From Desulfoluna butyratoxydans (GTDB lineage Bacteria; Desulfobacterota; Desulfobacteria; Desulfobacterales; Desulfolunaceae), in the NCBI RefSeq assembly GCF_900699765.1, contig NZ_CAADHO010000004.1:186001-250000 (forward strand): a stretch of DNA of 64,000 bases. Direction: 5' to 3'. How positions within the stretch are numbered: position 1 is the stretch's first letter; every line of letters begins with the position of its first letter. Positions 26,281-36,163 of the stretch are shown here, piece by piece. The notes under the pieces were generated by a model, which made no database searches, was not told where the DNA came from, and saw only the letters and a program-made list of their open reading frames with translations. A program made the translations under genes and the position numbers.

Positions 26281-27987
26281 GTGACCGACAAAGTGACTTA
26301 CCAGAGCAAGCCGTGGCTGAGCAGCTACGAAGCAGGGGTTCCGGAGTTTCTTGATTTTGAAAAGCTTTTTATTTCGGACTTCCTGGACCGTTCGGTGGGT
26401 CGATTCCCTGAAAACACCGCATTGAACTTTCAGGGGTACAAGGTCTCGTACCGGGAGCTGGACCGCATGGTGCGCTCCATGGTGGCCTGCTTTCAGGCCA
26501 TGGGGGTCAAGAAAGGGGACAGCGTTGCCATCCTCCTGCCCAACATGATTCCCTGTGTGGTGGCCTATTACGCCATCATGCGCATGGGGGCCGTGGCCGT
26601 CATGAACAACCCTCTGTATACCGATCGGGAGCTGAGCCATCAGTTTAACGATTCAGGTGCCGTGCTGCTCATCACCCTGGATCTGCTCGCGGACCGCATG
26701 GTGGCCCTGCGAAGCAAGACAGGCATCAAAAAAATCATTTACACCTCCATCGGCGATTACCTCCCCTTCCCGAAAAACCTGCTTTTTCCCCTGGTGGGCA
26801 AGCGCAAAAAAATGGCCGCTTCCGTTGCCCCGGCCCCTGATCTCTACAAATGGAAGGAGATGGTCGCCTCCCACGCGCCGTCCGACTTCCGCGCGGAGCT
26901 GGACTGGGATGATGTGGCCATGTACCAGTACACCGGGGGGACCACCGGTGTCTCCAAAGGGGTGATGCTTACCCACCGGAACCTGAGCTGCCAGGCCCAG
27001 CAGGCCACGGCATGGTTTCCGGGCCTGAAAGAGGGGGAAGAGAGCTTTGTGGGGGCCCTTCCGTTTTTCCATATCTTCGGCCTCACCACGGCCATGAACC
27101 TGCCGATCTCCATGGGGTGGGGCATTGTTCTGGTGCCCAAGCCCCAGGGCCCGCAGCTTCTGGAGGCGATTCAGAAGTACCGCCCCACCTTTGCGCCTCT
27201 GGTACCCACCATGTACATCAGCATGGTCCATGACCCCGCCATTGAGAAGACCGACCTCTCCTGCCTCAAAGGCTGCTTTTCCGGCAGCGCGCCCCTGCCC
27301 GTGGAGGTGATCCGCGAGTTTGAGAAGCGGTCCGGCTCGGTGATCGCCGAAGGCTTCGGCATGACCGAATCCTCGCCGGTGACCCACGTCAACCCCTTCC
27401 ACGGCGGCCCCCGGAAAGTGGGCAGCATCGGGGTGCCCATCAGCAACACCGAAGCCCGTATCGTGGACATTGCCGATGGGGTGACCGAGGTGCCCCAGGG
27501 AGAGATCGGAGAGCTCGTTGTCCGTGGGCCCCAGGTGATGAAGGGCTACCTGAACCGTCCGGATGCCACCGCCGAGACCCTGTGTGACGGCTGGCTCCAT
27601 ACCGGAGACATCGCCAGGATGGACGAAGACGGCTATTTCTACATTGTGGACCGGAAAAAGGACATGATCATCTCCGGGGGCTACAATGTCTACCCCAGGG
27701 ACATCGACGAGGTGCTCTACGAGAACCCCAAGGTCCAGGAGGCGTGCACCATCGGCATTCCCCATGCCCATCGGGGCGAGGCGGCCAAGGCTTTTGTTGT
27801 CCTTAAGGAGGGGGAGACCGCAACGGAAAAGGAACTCATCGACTACTGCGCGGGCAAGCTTGCCAAGTACAAATGGCCCGTGGCCGTTGCTTTTCGAGCG
27901 GACCTGCCCAAGTCCACGGTGGGAAAAATCCTGCGCAAGGACCTGAGGGACGAAGAGATGTCCAGGAAAACGGATTCTGAACGTTAA
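26281..27987 (+). CDS. fadD: Long-chain fatty acyl-CoA synthetase, tandem copy 3
   Basis: A 568-residue acyl-CoA ligase with the same motif set (YTGGTTGVSKGVMLTHRN, GFGMTESSP, STVGKILRKDLR). The GTG at 26281 follows ATGGAGGACAG and gives the N-terminus TDKVTYQSKPWLSSYEAGVP. Variable residues relative to copy 2 concentrate in the region between the P-loop and GFGMTESSP (for example TAWFPGLKEGEESFVGALPF against TSWFCGLTHGEELFIGGLPL), near where this family builds its acyl pocket. Subfunction by chain length is plausible but unproven. A strong terminator ends the array. Confidence 0.92.
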   Translation: MTDKVTYQSKPWLSSYEAGVPEFLDFEKLFISDFLDRSVGRFPENTALNFQGYKVSYRELDRMVRSMVACFQAMGVKKGDSVAILLPNMIPCVVAYYAIMRMGAVAVMNNPLYTDRELSHQFNDSGAVLLITLDLLADRMVALRSKTGIKKIIYTSIGDYLPFPKNLLFPLVGKRKKMAASVAPAPDLYKWKEMVASHAPSDFRAELDWDDVAMYQYTGGTTGVSKGVMLTHRNLSCQAQQATAWFPGLKEGEESFVGALPFFHIFGLTTAMNLPISMGWGIVLVPKPQGPQLLEAIQKYRPTFAPLVPTMYISMVHDPAIEKTDLSCLKGCFSGSAPLPVEVIREFEKRSGSVIAEGFGMTESSPVTHVNPFHGGPRKVGSIGVPISNTEARIVDIADGVTEVPQGEIGELVVRGPQVMKGYLNRPDATAETLCDGWLHTGDIARMDEDGYFYIVDRKKDMIISGGYNVYPRDIDEVLYENPKVQEACTIGIPHAHRGEAAKAFVVLKEGETATEKELIDYCAGKLAKYKWPVAVAFRADLPKSTVGKILRKDLRDEEMSRKTDSER

Positions 27988-28125
27988 CGGGTGCCCCTCA
28001 AGGGTCCTGTCTGTGCGGATGGGGCGTGAAACCGGTCTGTTGCGTACGGTGTCATGTCTGCGGAGGCGGTTGGCTGGCTGCGCGCCTTTGGCGGAGCGCA
28101 GTGGTCGCCCGGTGAAATGGTAGGT

Positions 28126-28156
28126 AAGGGGGGCGTGAAAACGCCTCCCTTTTTTG
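28126..28156 (+). terminator. Intrinsic terminator after the fadD array
   Basis: Eleven-base stem AAGGGGGGCGT / ACGCCTCCCTT (28126-28136 with 28141-28151, one G-T pair), GAAA loop, then T's. The rest of the 339-base gap to the next gene holds no gene; TTGCAA (28255) and TATATT (28276) are a weak promoter pair for the ABC operon. Confidence 0.88.
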
Positions 28157-28326
28157 TTCTTTTAAGGCTTTCAACGCATCTGAATACAGGGTGTAAAATG
28201 ACTTTTTTGTTTTGAAAATTAAGGGATTCGAGAAGGCCCGAAAACGAAAATACCTTGCAAAATAAGGCCTGATCGTATATTTCCCATACGTTTCAGATTA
28301 AACCACTACACCTTAAGGAGAATGTT

Positions 28327-29112
28327 ATGAAGAGAGCGGTTGTTTTCCTGATTTGTCTGTTTGCCATGTCGACCATGGCCTTTGCAGGAGACGGGTCCCT
28401 GGATCGCGTCAAGAAAGAAGGCAAGCTTGTGCTCGGCCTGGATGACTCGTTCCCTCCCATGGGATACAAAATTGCCGACGGCACCATTGTCGGGTTTGAC
28501 ATCGACGCCGCCAACGAGGTCTGCAAGCGCCTCGGCATCGAGCTGGCCCTGCAGCCCACAGCATGGAAAGGTGTGATCAACTCCCTGTATGCAGGCAAGT
28601 TCGACTGCATCTGGAACGGCATGACCATCACCAAGGAGCGTGTCGCCCGCGTCAACTTCACCAAGCCTTACATCCTCGACGGCCAGGTTGTGGTGGTTCG
28701 TTTCACTGAAAAACGCTTTACCGATTACAAAGACCTCGGTGGCATGGTCGTCGGCTGCCAGGAAGGCTCCCCTGCCGTTACCGCAGCCAAGAAGCTTCCC
28801 AACGCCCCCAAGGCCATCAACGAGTACGAAGACAACCCCAAGGCCCTGCTGGACCTCAAAGCCGGTCGTCTTGACGCTGTTGTCATCGACAACGTCACCG
28901 GCCGCGACGCCATCGCCAAGCAGGTGGGTTCCTTCAAGACCCTTCCCGGTTTTATCAGCAAAGAGCCCTTTGGCGTAGCCTTCCGTAAAGAGGACAATGC
29001 CCTTCGCGCTGCTGTCCAGAAAACCCTCGATGAAATGGTTGCCGACGGCACCATGGCCAAGATTTCCGAAAAATGGTTCGGCGAGGACATCACCGACCCC
29101 ACCAAGTGGTAG
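28327..29112 (+). CDS. Amino acid ABC transporter, periplasmic substrate-binding protein
   Basis: A family 3 extracellular solute-binding protein of 261 residues. The signal peptide MKRAVVFLICLFAMSTMAFA is followed by the family core: GKLVLGLDDSFPPMGYK, GFDIDAANEVCKRLGIEL, the WNGMTITKERVARVNFTKPY segment and DAVVIDNVTG. The site resembles polar amino acid or cystine binders; the exact ligand is not clear. AAGGAG lies nine bases before the ATG. It is the first gene of a three-gene importer with a permease and an ATPase. Confidence 0.93.
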   Translation: MKRAVVFLICLFAMSTMAFAGDGSLDRVKKEGKLVLGLDDSFPPMGYKIADGTIVGFDIDAANEVCKRLGIELALQPTAWKGVINSLYAGKFDCIWNGMTITKERVARVNFTKPYILDGQVVVVRFTEKRFTDYKDLGGMVVGCQEGSPAVTAAKKLPNAPKAINEYEDNPKALLDLKAGRLDAVVIDNVTGRDAIAKQVGSFKTLPGFISKEPFGVAFRKEDNALRAAVQKTLDEMVADGTMAKISEKWFGEDITDPTKW

Positions 29113-29258
29113 TGGATACCCGACCATAGTCAGATCCCGGGGAGAGGGCGGCGATGCCGTCCTCTCCTGTTTGGTGGGAACGGCACCACCATGGGGACCT
29201 GTGTTGTTTGATGCCGTTTTTCCACGTTACAGCCGTCCAACGAAGGCGAGACATATCC

Positions 29259-30281
29259 ATGAAACCCACGATACGCAGAGGCTTTCTGCTTTTCATATGG
29301 CTGGTTCTGCTGGCCCTGCCGACTGCGGCCCTTGCCGCAGGCGACATCAACCCGGACAAGGTGTTCAGGGAGGCAAGCAACCTCATTGCCTCCGGTGACT
29401 ACCAGACTGCCCTGGAGGTGCTGGATCGAATCCCCGCACCGGAGGGCCCCGACAACGCCGGGGATTTTGTCAAGAGCCGCATCCAGAAGGCTCAACTCTA
29501 CCATGCCCTCGGCATGGCGGATGATGCGGAGGCATCCTGCAAGGAGGTGCTGGCCCTTTTCCCTGATCACGTGGAAGCCACCAACATGCTGGCCTCCCTT
29601 GCCAAGGCCAAAAAGCCCAAGTGGGTTCTTTTCATCGACGACATGAGGATGTTTCTGCCGTCCCTGATCCAGGGGGCGGGCATCACCCTGTTCCTTGTGC
29701 TCATCACCATGGTCATCTCGCCCCTGGGGGGGCTTCTCATCGCCCTCGGGCGTATCAGCGGGGTGCCGCCCATTCGGTGGGTCTGCTGGTTTATCATCTG
29801 GTTTTTCCGGGGAACACCGCTTCTTCTTCAGCTCTTTTTCATCTACTACGGGCTGCCGTCCCTGGGGATAACGCTCTCCCCGACCACCTCAGCCATCATC
29901 GGCCTGGGGGTCAACTACTCGGCCTATCTGGCGGAGATTATCCGCGCCGGCATCGAAAGCATCGACGGCGGCCAGATGGAGGCGGCCAAGGCCATCGGCA
30001 TGACCTATACCCAGGCCATGCGGCGGGTCATCGTCCCCCAGACCTACAAGCGCCTCATGCCCCCTGTGGGCAACGAATTCATCGCCCTGATCAAGGACAC
30101 CGCCCTGGTCTCCACCATCGCCATGGTGGAGCTGATGCGCTCTGCAAACCAGATGTTCAATACCTATTTCAACGTGAACGTGCTGATTATTGCGGCGATG
30201 ATCTACCTGCTTTTTACCACCGTGTTTACGGTGACCTTCGAGAAAATTGAAAAACGAGTCGGAGCCTATGAAAACAGATAA
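29259..30281 (+). CDS. Amino acid ABC permease with N-terminal periplasmic TPR domain
   Basis: The C-terminal 220 residues are a standard HisM/GlnP-type permease: first helix LPSLIQGAGITLFLVLITMV, the EAAKAIGMTYTQAMRRVIVPQ coupling loop and a final ELMRSANQMFN stretch. Unusually it is preceded by a signal peptide (MKPTIRRGFLLFIWLVLLAL) and about 90 residues with tetratricopeptide character (FREASNLIASGDYQTALEVLDRI, AQLYHALGMADDAEASCKEVLALFPDHVEATNMLASLAK), which should lie in the periplasm. Ordinary family permeases lack this. I chose the ATG at 29259 because the signal peptide begins there. It overlaps the ATPase start by 14 bases. Confidence 0.9.
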   Translation: MKPTIRRGFLLFIWLVLLALPTAALAAGDINPDKVFREASNLIASGDYQTALEVLDRIPAPEGPDNAGDFVKSRIQKAQLYHALGMADDAEASCKEVLALFPDHVEATNMLASLAKAKKPKWVLFIDDMRMFLPSLIQGAGITLFLVLITMVISPLGGLLIALGRISGVPPIRWVCWFIIWFFRGTPLLLQLFFIYYGLPSLGITLSPTTSAIIGLGVNYSAYLAEIIRAGIESIDGGQMEAAKAIGMTYTQAMRRVIVPQTYKRLMPPVGNEFIALIKDTALVSTIAMVELMRSANQMFNTYFNVNVLIIAAMIYLLFTTVFTVTFEKIEKRVGAYENR

Positions 30282-31068
30282 CCAATCAAACCCGACCCCG
30301 GGGGATGCGCCCATCATCCGCCTGTCGAAGATCACCAAGCGATTTGGAAAGACAACGGCCGTGGACGCCGTGAACCTGGCCGTCATGCCCGGGGAGAAGG
30401 TGGTGATCATCGGGCCCTCCGGCTCCGGAAAATCCACCCTGCTTCGGTCGGTGAATATTCTGGAGGAGATCGACGACGGGGATATTGTCTTTGAGGGCCG
30501 CTCCGTGGGCTACGTGGAGAAGAAGGGCAAGCGGGTCCTGGACACCCAGAAGAACATCTGCGCCTTACGGGCCGAGATCGGCATGGTGTTTCAGCACTTT
30601 CACCTGTTTCCCCACATGACCGTCCTTGAAAACATCATGGAGGGACCCGTAACGGTCCAGGGCAAGAGCCGTGAAGAGGCTCACATCCTGGCCGAGGACA
30701 TGCTGGAGAAGGTGGGCCTGTCCGAGAAGTCCGGGGTCTACCCGGCGACCCTCTCCGGCGGGCAGAAGCAGCGTGTGGCCATTGCCCGCGCCCTTGCCAT
30801 GAAGCCCAAGATCATGCTCTTTGACGAACCCACCAGCGCCCTGGACCCCGAGCTTGTGGGGGAGGTGTTCAACACCATCAAGGGCCTGGCCGATGAAGGC
30901 ATGACCATGATCATCGTTACCCACCAGATGGGCTTTGCCCGTGAGATCGCCGATCGCGTGATCTTCATGGAAAAAGGACAGTTTGTCACCGAGGCACCTC
31001 CCGATGAGTTTTTCGGGGCCTGCATGACCCACTCCCGTGTGGCGAGCTTTGTGGACTCCATTCTATAA
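30268..31068 (+). CDS. Amino acid ABC transporter, ATP-binding protein
   Basis: Cytoplasmic ATPase of the importer, 266 residues. It shows Walker A GPSGSGKST, the Q-loop VFQHFHLFPHMTVLENI, the signature LSGGQKQRVAIARALA, Walker B IMLFDEPTSALDPE and the switch His in VTHQMGFAREIADRV. The ATG at 30268 follows GGAG and overlaps the permease end by 14 bases, so translation is coupled. An insertion of about 15 residues (GYVEKKGKRVLDTQKNIC) between Walker A and the Q-loop is common in HisP-like proteins. Confidence 0.95.
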   Translation: MKTDNQSNPTPGDAPIIRLSKITKRFGKTTAVDAVNLAVMPGEKVVIIGPSGSGKSTLLRSVNILEEIDDGDIVFEGRSVGYVEKKGKRVLDTQKNICALRAEIGMVFQHFHLFPHMTVLENIMEGPVTVQGKSREEAHILAEDMLEKVGLSEKSGVYPATLSGGQKQRVAIARALAMKPKIMLFDEPTSALDPELVGEVFNTIKGLADEGMTMIIVTHQMGFAREIADRVIFMEKGQFVTEAPPDEFFGACMTHSRVASFVDSIL

Positions 31069-31096
31069 AGCATTCCCAGAGATATTTCGTTTACTG

Positions 31097-31135
31097 AAAA
31101 CCCCGTCGCTTTTTTTAAAGCGGCGGGGTTTTTTT
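31097..31135 (+). terminator. Intrinsic terminator after the ABC importer
   Basis: Stem AAAACCCCGTCGCTTT / AAAGCGGCGGGGTTTT (31097-31112 with 31117-31132, one G-T pair) and a long T tract. The following 300 bases up to lon hold no credible gene and no obvious heat-shock promoter. Confidence 0.92.
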
Positions 31136-31437
31136 GTGGCCGCCGAAGAAGCCCGGGAAAAACAGGCAGGGCGTTTTCAGGCGGGGTTCCGGGTCTGATT
31201 CCGGATAGTTGATGACGGATTGCGAAGTTCACAGATGACAGGGTTTGTGCAATAATGACTCATCGGGTTGAAATGAAGAGAAGGTGCCTTACTTTTTATC
31301 AAGCGGTGATCGATACCGGGGCAGGGCACCCCTTAAGGAAAGCCCGACTCCCGTCAATCCATTTTACGGTCCCGCTGAATCGTTGCATCATTTCCTTACG
31401 CAGACAACCGATGCTTATTCGTGAAAGGAGCCTGACC

Positions 31438-33840
31438 ATGGAAAAGGATGAGCCTATTACTCCTGAAGTCGTATCCGAGAACGAGGATGACCAGATCTCC
31501 AGCCTTGCCATTCCTCACCAGATCATGCCCGACAACCTGGTGGTCCTGCCGGTGACCGGACGGCCCTTCCTGCCGTTTCAGGCCCAGCCCCTTATCATCA
31601 ACCAGGAGAAGTGGCAGCCCACCATTGAAAAAGCCATCAACGACAGCAACGGGCTGGTCGGGCTTGTGCTGGTAAGGCCCGATGCCGGAGAGGTCTTGGG
31701 CCCCGACAGTTTTTTCCGCATGGGGTGCGTGGCGCAGATTCACAACGTCATGGCCGACGGAGAAAAACTCCAGGTGGTGGCCCAGGGCGTCCGGCGATTT
31801 GCCATTGAAGACTTTTTATCCAAGGAGGCCCCGTTCCATGTCCGGGTGACGTATCCCGTGGAGATCAAGGGGGACACGGAAAAGCTCCGGGCCTACTCGG
31901 TTGCGGTGATCAAGGGCATCCGGGAGATCATTCCCCTGAACCCCCTGTATGGTGAGGAAGTCAAGAACTTCGTCACCCGCTTCAGCCCCAACGATGCCTC
32001 TCCCCTGGCCGATTTCGGGGCGTCCATCACCACGGCTCCGGGAAAGGAGATCCAGGATATCCTGGAGACCACGTCCCTGATGGATCGCATGAAAAAGGTG
32101 CTGGTCCTCCTGAAAAAAGAGCATGAGGCGTTAAAGCTCCAGAGCGAGATCAGCCAGGAGGTCAACAAGAGCCTCAACGAGAATCAGCGCAAATTTTTTC
32201 TGCGGGAGCAGCTGAAGGTGATTCAGGAAGAGCTGGGCATCGCCAAGGACGATCGCACGGCCGACATCGACCAGTTCCGCGAGCGTCTGGAAAAGCTGGA
32301 CCCGCCGGAACACGTCCTGGAGCGAGTGGAGAGCGAGATCGACAAGATGCAGGTCCTTGAAAAAGGGTCGCCGGAGTATGCGGTATGCCGCAACTACCTT
32401 GACTGGATCACCTCCGTGCCCTGGGGGGTCTCTTCCGAAGACAAGCTGGACATCAAGGCCGCGCGGAAAATCCTCGACCGCGATCACTCCGGGCTTGGCG
32501 ATGTCAAGGATCGCATCATCGAGTTTCTGGCCGTGGGGGTCTACAAAAAGCAGGTTTCGGGCTCCATCATGCTCCTGGTGGGCCCCCCGGGGGTGGGCAA
32601 AACCTCCATCGGCAAGTCCATTGCAGAGGCCCTGGGACGGAAATTTTACCGCTTCAGCGTCGGTGGCATGCGCGATGAGGCTGAGATCAAGGGCCACCGG
32701 CGGACCTACATCGGCGCCCTGCCGGGTAAATTCGTGCATGCGCTCAAAGAGACCGGTGTCTCCAACCCGGTGATCATGCTCGATGAGATCGACAAGGTGG
32801 GCGCCTCTTACCAGGGGGACCCGGCCTCGGCCCTTCTGGAGGCCCTGGACCCTGAGCAGAACAGCGAGTTCCTCGACCACTACTTCGACCTGAGGCTGGA
32901 TCTGTCCAAGGTGCTGTTCATCTGCACGGCCAACCAGCTGGACACCATTCCCCAGCCCCTTTTGGACCGCATGGACATGACAAGGCTCTCGGGTTACATC
33001 ACCGCAGAAAAGGTGGAGATTGCACGCAAGCACCTCTGGCCGCGGCTCATGGAGCGAAGCGGGATTCCCAAAAAGCAGCTGAAAATAACCGATGCGGCCA
33101 TTCGGACCATTGCCGACGGATACGCCCGGGAGGCAGGGGTCAGGAACCTGGAAAAGCAGATGAACCGTATTGTCCGCAAGGCGGTGGTGGGGTTTCTGTC
33201 AAACGGGGACAAGCCGATATCCGTGGGGGTCAAGGACATCCCCGAGTATCTGGGGCCACCCATTTTCAGGAAGGAGCGCCCCATGGATGGGGTGGGCATT
33301 GTCACGGGCCTTGCCTGGACAGCCATGGGGGGGGCCACCTTGTCGGTGGAGGCCACCAAGATCCACGATCTCGCCAAGGGGTTCAAACAGACCGGACAGC
33401 TTGGGGACGTCATGAGGGAGTCGGCGGAGCTCGCCTACAGCTTTGTCTCCTCCCGCACCGAGAAGTTCGGTGTGGACAAGGCGTATTTTGATACGGCCTT
33501 TGTGCACCTCCATGTGCCGGAAGGGGCCACGCCCAAGGACGGCCCCAGCGCCGGAGTCACCATGACCACGGCACTGATCTCCCTTGCCACGGGGCGTAAG
33601 ATCGACCGCCCCCTGGCCATGACGGGGGAGATCACCCTTACGGGAAAAGTCCTTCCCGTGGGGGGCATCCGTGAAAAGGTCATCGCTGCGCGTCGTATCG
33701 GGATCCGGGAGCTGATCCTTCCCGACGAGAACCAACGGGACGTGGATGAGCTGCCCGATTATATCAGCTCGGGCATGACCTTTCATTTTGCCAAGGCTTA
33801 CAAGGATGTCTACAAGGTGGTGTTCGGCCGGACAACGTAA
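31438..33840 (+). CDS. lon: ATP-dependent protease Lon
   Basis: Degrades misfolded and regulatory proteins in the cytoplasm. The 800-residue protein has the N-terminal substrate domain ([20 protein letters not shown]), a coiled-coil linker ([21 protein letters not shown]), the AAA+ module (Walker [10 protein letters not shown], Walker [12 protein letters not shown]) and the protease domain with catalytic Ser in [11 protein letters not shown] and Lys in REKVIAA. The ATG at 31438 lies seven bases after AAGGAG; in-frame starts further up lack a ribosome site. The N-terminus (FLPFQAQPL in place of the more usual FPGMVMPL) suggests a second-type Lon, so another lon may exist elsewhere. Confidence 0.95.
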   Translation: MEKDEPITPEVVSENEDDQISSLAIPHQIMPDNLVVLPVTGRPFLPFQAQPLIINQEKWQPTIEKAINDSNGLVGLVLVRPDAGEVLGPDSFFRMGCVAQIHNVMADGEKLQVVAQGVRRFAIEDFLSKEAPFHVRVTYPVEIKGDTEKLRAYSVAVIKGIREIIPLNPLYGEEVKNFVTRFSPNDASPLADFGASITTAPGKEIQDILETTSLMDRMKKVLVLLKKEHEALKLQSEISQEVNKSLNENQRKFFLREQLKVIQEELGIAKDDRTADIDQFRERLEKLDPPEHVLERVESEIDKMQVLEKGSPEYAVCRNYLDWITSVPWGVSSEDKLDIKAARKILDRDHSGLGDVKDRIIEFLAVGVYKKQVSGSIMLLVGPPGVGKTSIGKSIAEALGRKFYRFSVGGMRDEAEIKGHRRTYIGALPGKFVHALKETGVSNPVIMLDEIDKVGASYQGDPASALLEALDPEQNSEFLDHYFDLRLDLSKVLFICTANQLDTIPQPLLDRMDMTRLSGYITAEKVEIARKHLWPRLMERSGIPKKQLKITDAAIRTIADGYAREAGVRNLEKQMNRIVRKAVVGFLSNGDKPISVGVKDIPEYLGPPIFRKERPMDGVGIVTGLAWTAMGGATLSVEATKIHDLAKGFKQTGQLGDVMRESAELAYSFVSSRTEKFGVDKAYFDTAFVHLHVPEGATPKDGPSAGVTMTTALISLATGRKIDRPLAMTGEITLTGKVLPVGGIREKVIAARRIGIRELILPDENQRDVDELPDYISSGMTFHFAKAYKDVYKVVFGRTT

Positions 33841-33930
33841 GATAGTGTGCCCTGGGGCCCGGGGCGAAGCGCTTTACCCCGGGCTCCGGCGGCATGTCTT
33901 TCCCTAACGACGAGAATGGAGGGTGGACCG

Positions 33931-35064
33931 GTGAACGAGGCGGCGACGCAATTTGCTTCTGCAGAGAGGCTGGGGCCTTTGGAGATCAGAGCCCAGAGCG
34001 AGCTTTTCACCAGTTTTGAGATGCGTGAATTGTCCGAAGCCCTTCCCGTGGTCTTTCTGGTGCTCAACCGCTGTCGGCAGATTGTTTGTGCCAATCAGCG
34101 GTTTGCCGAGGTTGTTGGGCTCGCGGAGCCGGAGCAGGTGTACGGAAAGCGGCCCGGGGAGGCCCTGGGTTGCGTCAACGCCCTCTCCTCGGGCGCTGGC
34201 TGCGGCACCACCGAGTTTTGCAGTGTCTGCGGTGCCGTCAAGTCGATCCTTGCGTCCCAGAACGAACAGCCGTCGGTAATGGAGTGCGTCATCACGGCCC
34301 AGGGGGGCGAGGTGCTGGAGCTGCGGGTCCGGACCTCACCCATCTGGCGGGACGGGGAGTTGTTTACCGTTTTCTCTGCCGTGGATATCTCCGACGAGAA
34401 CCGGAGGAAAAGCCTGGAGCGTACCTTTTTCCATGATATCTCCAATACGGCGGCGGCCATCTCCGGTACGGCCGAGTTGCTCATGGAGAGTTCCGGCCCC
34501 GGAGGGGAGACCGAGGAAATGGAGACGGTGTTTTACGCCTCCCAGTGGCTCCTGGATGAGATCCGTTCCCACAAAAAACTCCTGGAGGCCGAAGCCGGAG
34601 ATCTCCAGCCCCAGCTCATGCCAGTCTCCGCCCTGGAGACCCTCAGCCAGTGCCTGGGCCTCTACACCCGCAACAAATCCACCCACTCCCGCAGGCTGCT
34701 CCTCTCTCCCCTGGCAGAGGATGCCGTGGTTGAGACCGACCCGGTCCTTCTGCGGCGCATCCTCATCAACATGTTCAAAAACGCCCTTGAAGCCACCCCC
34801 GAAGGGGGACGGGTGGATGCCGGCTGCACGCCATGCGGCGACGCCGTGCATTTTTCCGTGTCCAACCCCGGCTATATTCCCCGCGAGGTGCAGCTTGGGA
34901 TTTTCCAGCGCTCCTTTTCCACCAAGGGCAGCGGCCGCGGGGTGGGGACCTACTCCATGAAACTCTTTGCCGAACGATACCTCGGGGGCACAGTCAGTTT
35001 CACCACTTCGCCGGATTCCGGCACCACCTTTTCCCTTTTTCTCCCCTGTCGCGACGCGTCGTGA
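33931..35064 (+). CDS. PAS-domain sensor histidine kinase
   Basis: A soluble kinase of 377 residues with no membrane segment. A PAS domain (about residues 40-175, LPVVFLVLNRCRQIVCANQRFAEVVG) contains a Cys-rich stretch CVNALSSGAGCGTTEFCSVCGAV, also typical of PAS domains in this phylum and possibly metal- or redox-binding. The phospho-acceptor box is degenerate, FFHDISNTAAAISG, followed by an ATPase domain (LINMFKNALEATPEGG, GRGVGTYSMKLFAERY). The GTG at 33931 follows GGAGGGTGG at good distance. No response regulator is adjacent. A GC-rich hairpin (33857-33884) separates it from lon. Confidence 0.85.
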   Translation: MNEAATQFASAERLGPLEIRAQSELFTSFEMRELSEALPVVFLVLNRCRQIVCANQRFAEVVGLAEPEQVYGKRPGEALGCVNALSSGAGCGTTEFCSVCGAVKSILASQNEQPSVMECVITAQGGEVLELRVRTSPIWRDGELFTVFSAVDISDENRRKSLERTFFHDISNTAAAISGTAELLMESSGPGGETEEMETVFYASQWLLDEIRSHKKLLEAEAGDLQPQLMPVSALETLSQCLGLYTRNKSTHSRRLLLSPLAEDAVVETDPVLLRRILINMFKNALEATPEGGRVDAGCTPCGDAVHFSVSNPGYIPREVQLGIFQRSFSTKGSGRGVGTYSMKLFAERYLGGTVSFTTSPDSGTTFSLFLPCRDAS

Positions 35065-35101
35065 CGAATGCCTTGATTCCTCAGGTGCATGGTGTATGAT
35101 T

Positions 35102-35150
35102 CCTTTAGCCTTTAGCCTTTAGCCTTTAGCCTTTAGCCTTTAGCCTTTAG
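35102..35150 (+). repeat. Heptanucleotide tandem repeat, (CCTTTAG)x7
   Basis: Seven uninterrupted copies of CCTTTAG, followed by the partial unit CCTAT. It lies 37 bases after the PAS kinase stop and 119 bases before the SDR gene. Perfect heptamer tracts are prone to slipped-strand changes in copy number. Confidence 0.95.
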
Positions 35151-35269
35151 CCTATGGATGGCTGGGCCGGTGTGGCTTGTCCGGGTAGTGATCGTTTTTT
35201 TGATGTAGTATTTCTCTCGATTTTCCAATGGGTTGTTTTTAATATAAATCGCACGGTAAAGGAGCGGAG

Positions 35270-36088
35270 ATGTCTCAGAAGAAGCGAATCGTGATCACCG
35301 GAGGAGGCTCCGGGCTGGGAAGGGCGCTGGCCCTGGTCTATGCGCGAAAAGGATGGCGGGTCTGCATCGCGGATATGGATCCGCGAACCCTGGAAGAGAC
35401 GGGACGACTGATTGACGAAAGGGGCGGCGAAGCGCTGACCCGGCAGTGCGATGTCACCGCCCAAGGGGCTTTCAAAGAGCTGGCCCAAACGGTTGAGGAG
35501 TGCTGGGGAGGCCTGGATGTCCTGGTCAACAATGCCGGGGTGGGAGCCGCCGGGACCCTGGATGCCATCCCCGAAGACCGGTGGGAGTGGATCATGGATG
35601 TGAACCTCAAGGCGGTGATTCGGGGCTGTCGTCGTTTTACTCCCCTCATGGAGGCCCAGGGAAGCGGGCACATCGTCAATGTTGCCTCCAGCGCCGGTAT
35701 TGTCTCCTTTCCCGAAATGAGCAGTTACAACGTCACCAAGGCCGGTGTGATCTCCCTGTCCGAGACCCTCTATTCCGAGCTTGCGTCCAAGGGCATCGGG
35801 GTGACCGTTGCGGCTCCCACCTTCTTCAAGACAAATCTCATGGAGAGGTTTCACTCAACGGACGACCAGCAGCGCAAGGTGGCCGAGGGCTTTTTTGCCA
35901 AGACCCGGTATACCGCAGAGGATGTGGCCCGGGATATCGAAAAGGCCGTGCGGAGAAAAAGGCTTTATGTTATCCCCCAATGGGACGGAAAGGTCATGTG
36001 GTGGATGAAACGGCTCAGTCCCGAGCTTTTCCACCGGGGCATGGCCGTGTTTACGAAAAAACGGGGCTTTGAGCGGATGTTCTGCTGA
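35270..36088 (+). CDS. Short-chain dehydrogenase/reductase
   Basis: An NAD(P)-dependent oxidoreductase of 272 residues with the classical SDR motifs: cofactor loop TGGGSGLGRALA, NNAG (VLVNNAGVGAAG), catalytic Ser in NVASSAG and YxxxK as SYNVTK. The substrate is unknown. After the catalytic region comes a long C-terminal part ending in WWMKRLSPELFHRGMAVF, which resembles SDRs acting on lipid or fatty substrates and may touch the membrane. Ribosome site AAAGGAGCGG. The heptanucleotide tract upstream could tune its expression. Confidence 0.9.
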   Translation: MSQKKRIVITGGGSGLGRALALVYARKGWRVCIADMDPRTLEETGRLIDERGGEALTRQCDVTAQGAFKELAQTVEECWGGLDVLVNNAGVGAAGTLDAIPEDRWEWIMDVNLKAVIRGCRRFTPLMEAQGSGHIVNVASSAGIVSFPEMSSYNVTKAGVISLSETLYSELASKGIGVTVAAPTFFKTNLMERFHSTDDQQRKVAEGFFAKTRYTAEDVARDIEKAVRRKRLYVIPQWDGKVMWWMKRLSPELFHRGMAVFTKKRGFERMFC

Positions 36089-36163
36089 AGCCCGGACGGG
36101 CCGAGGGGTCCGGGGCCGTGTTGTCGGCCTTGGGTCCCCGGAACCTTTGACTCGAAGGTGGGT

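Noticed and set aside
35102..35150. CRISPR-like array
   Set aside because: Units are 7 bp with no spacers; it is a simple tandem repeat. No CRISPR array or cas gene was seen in the window.
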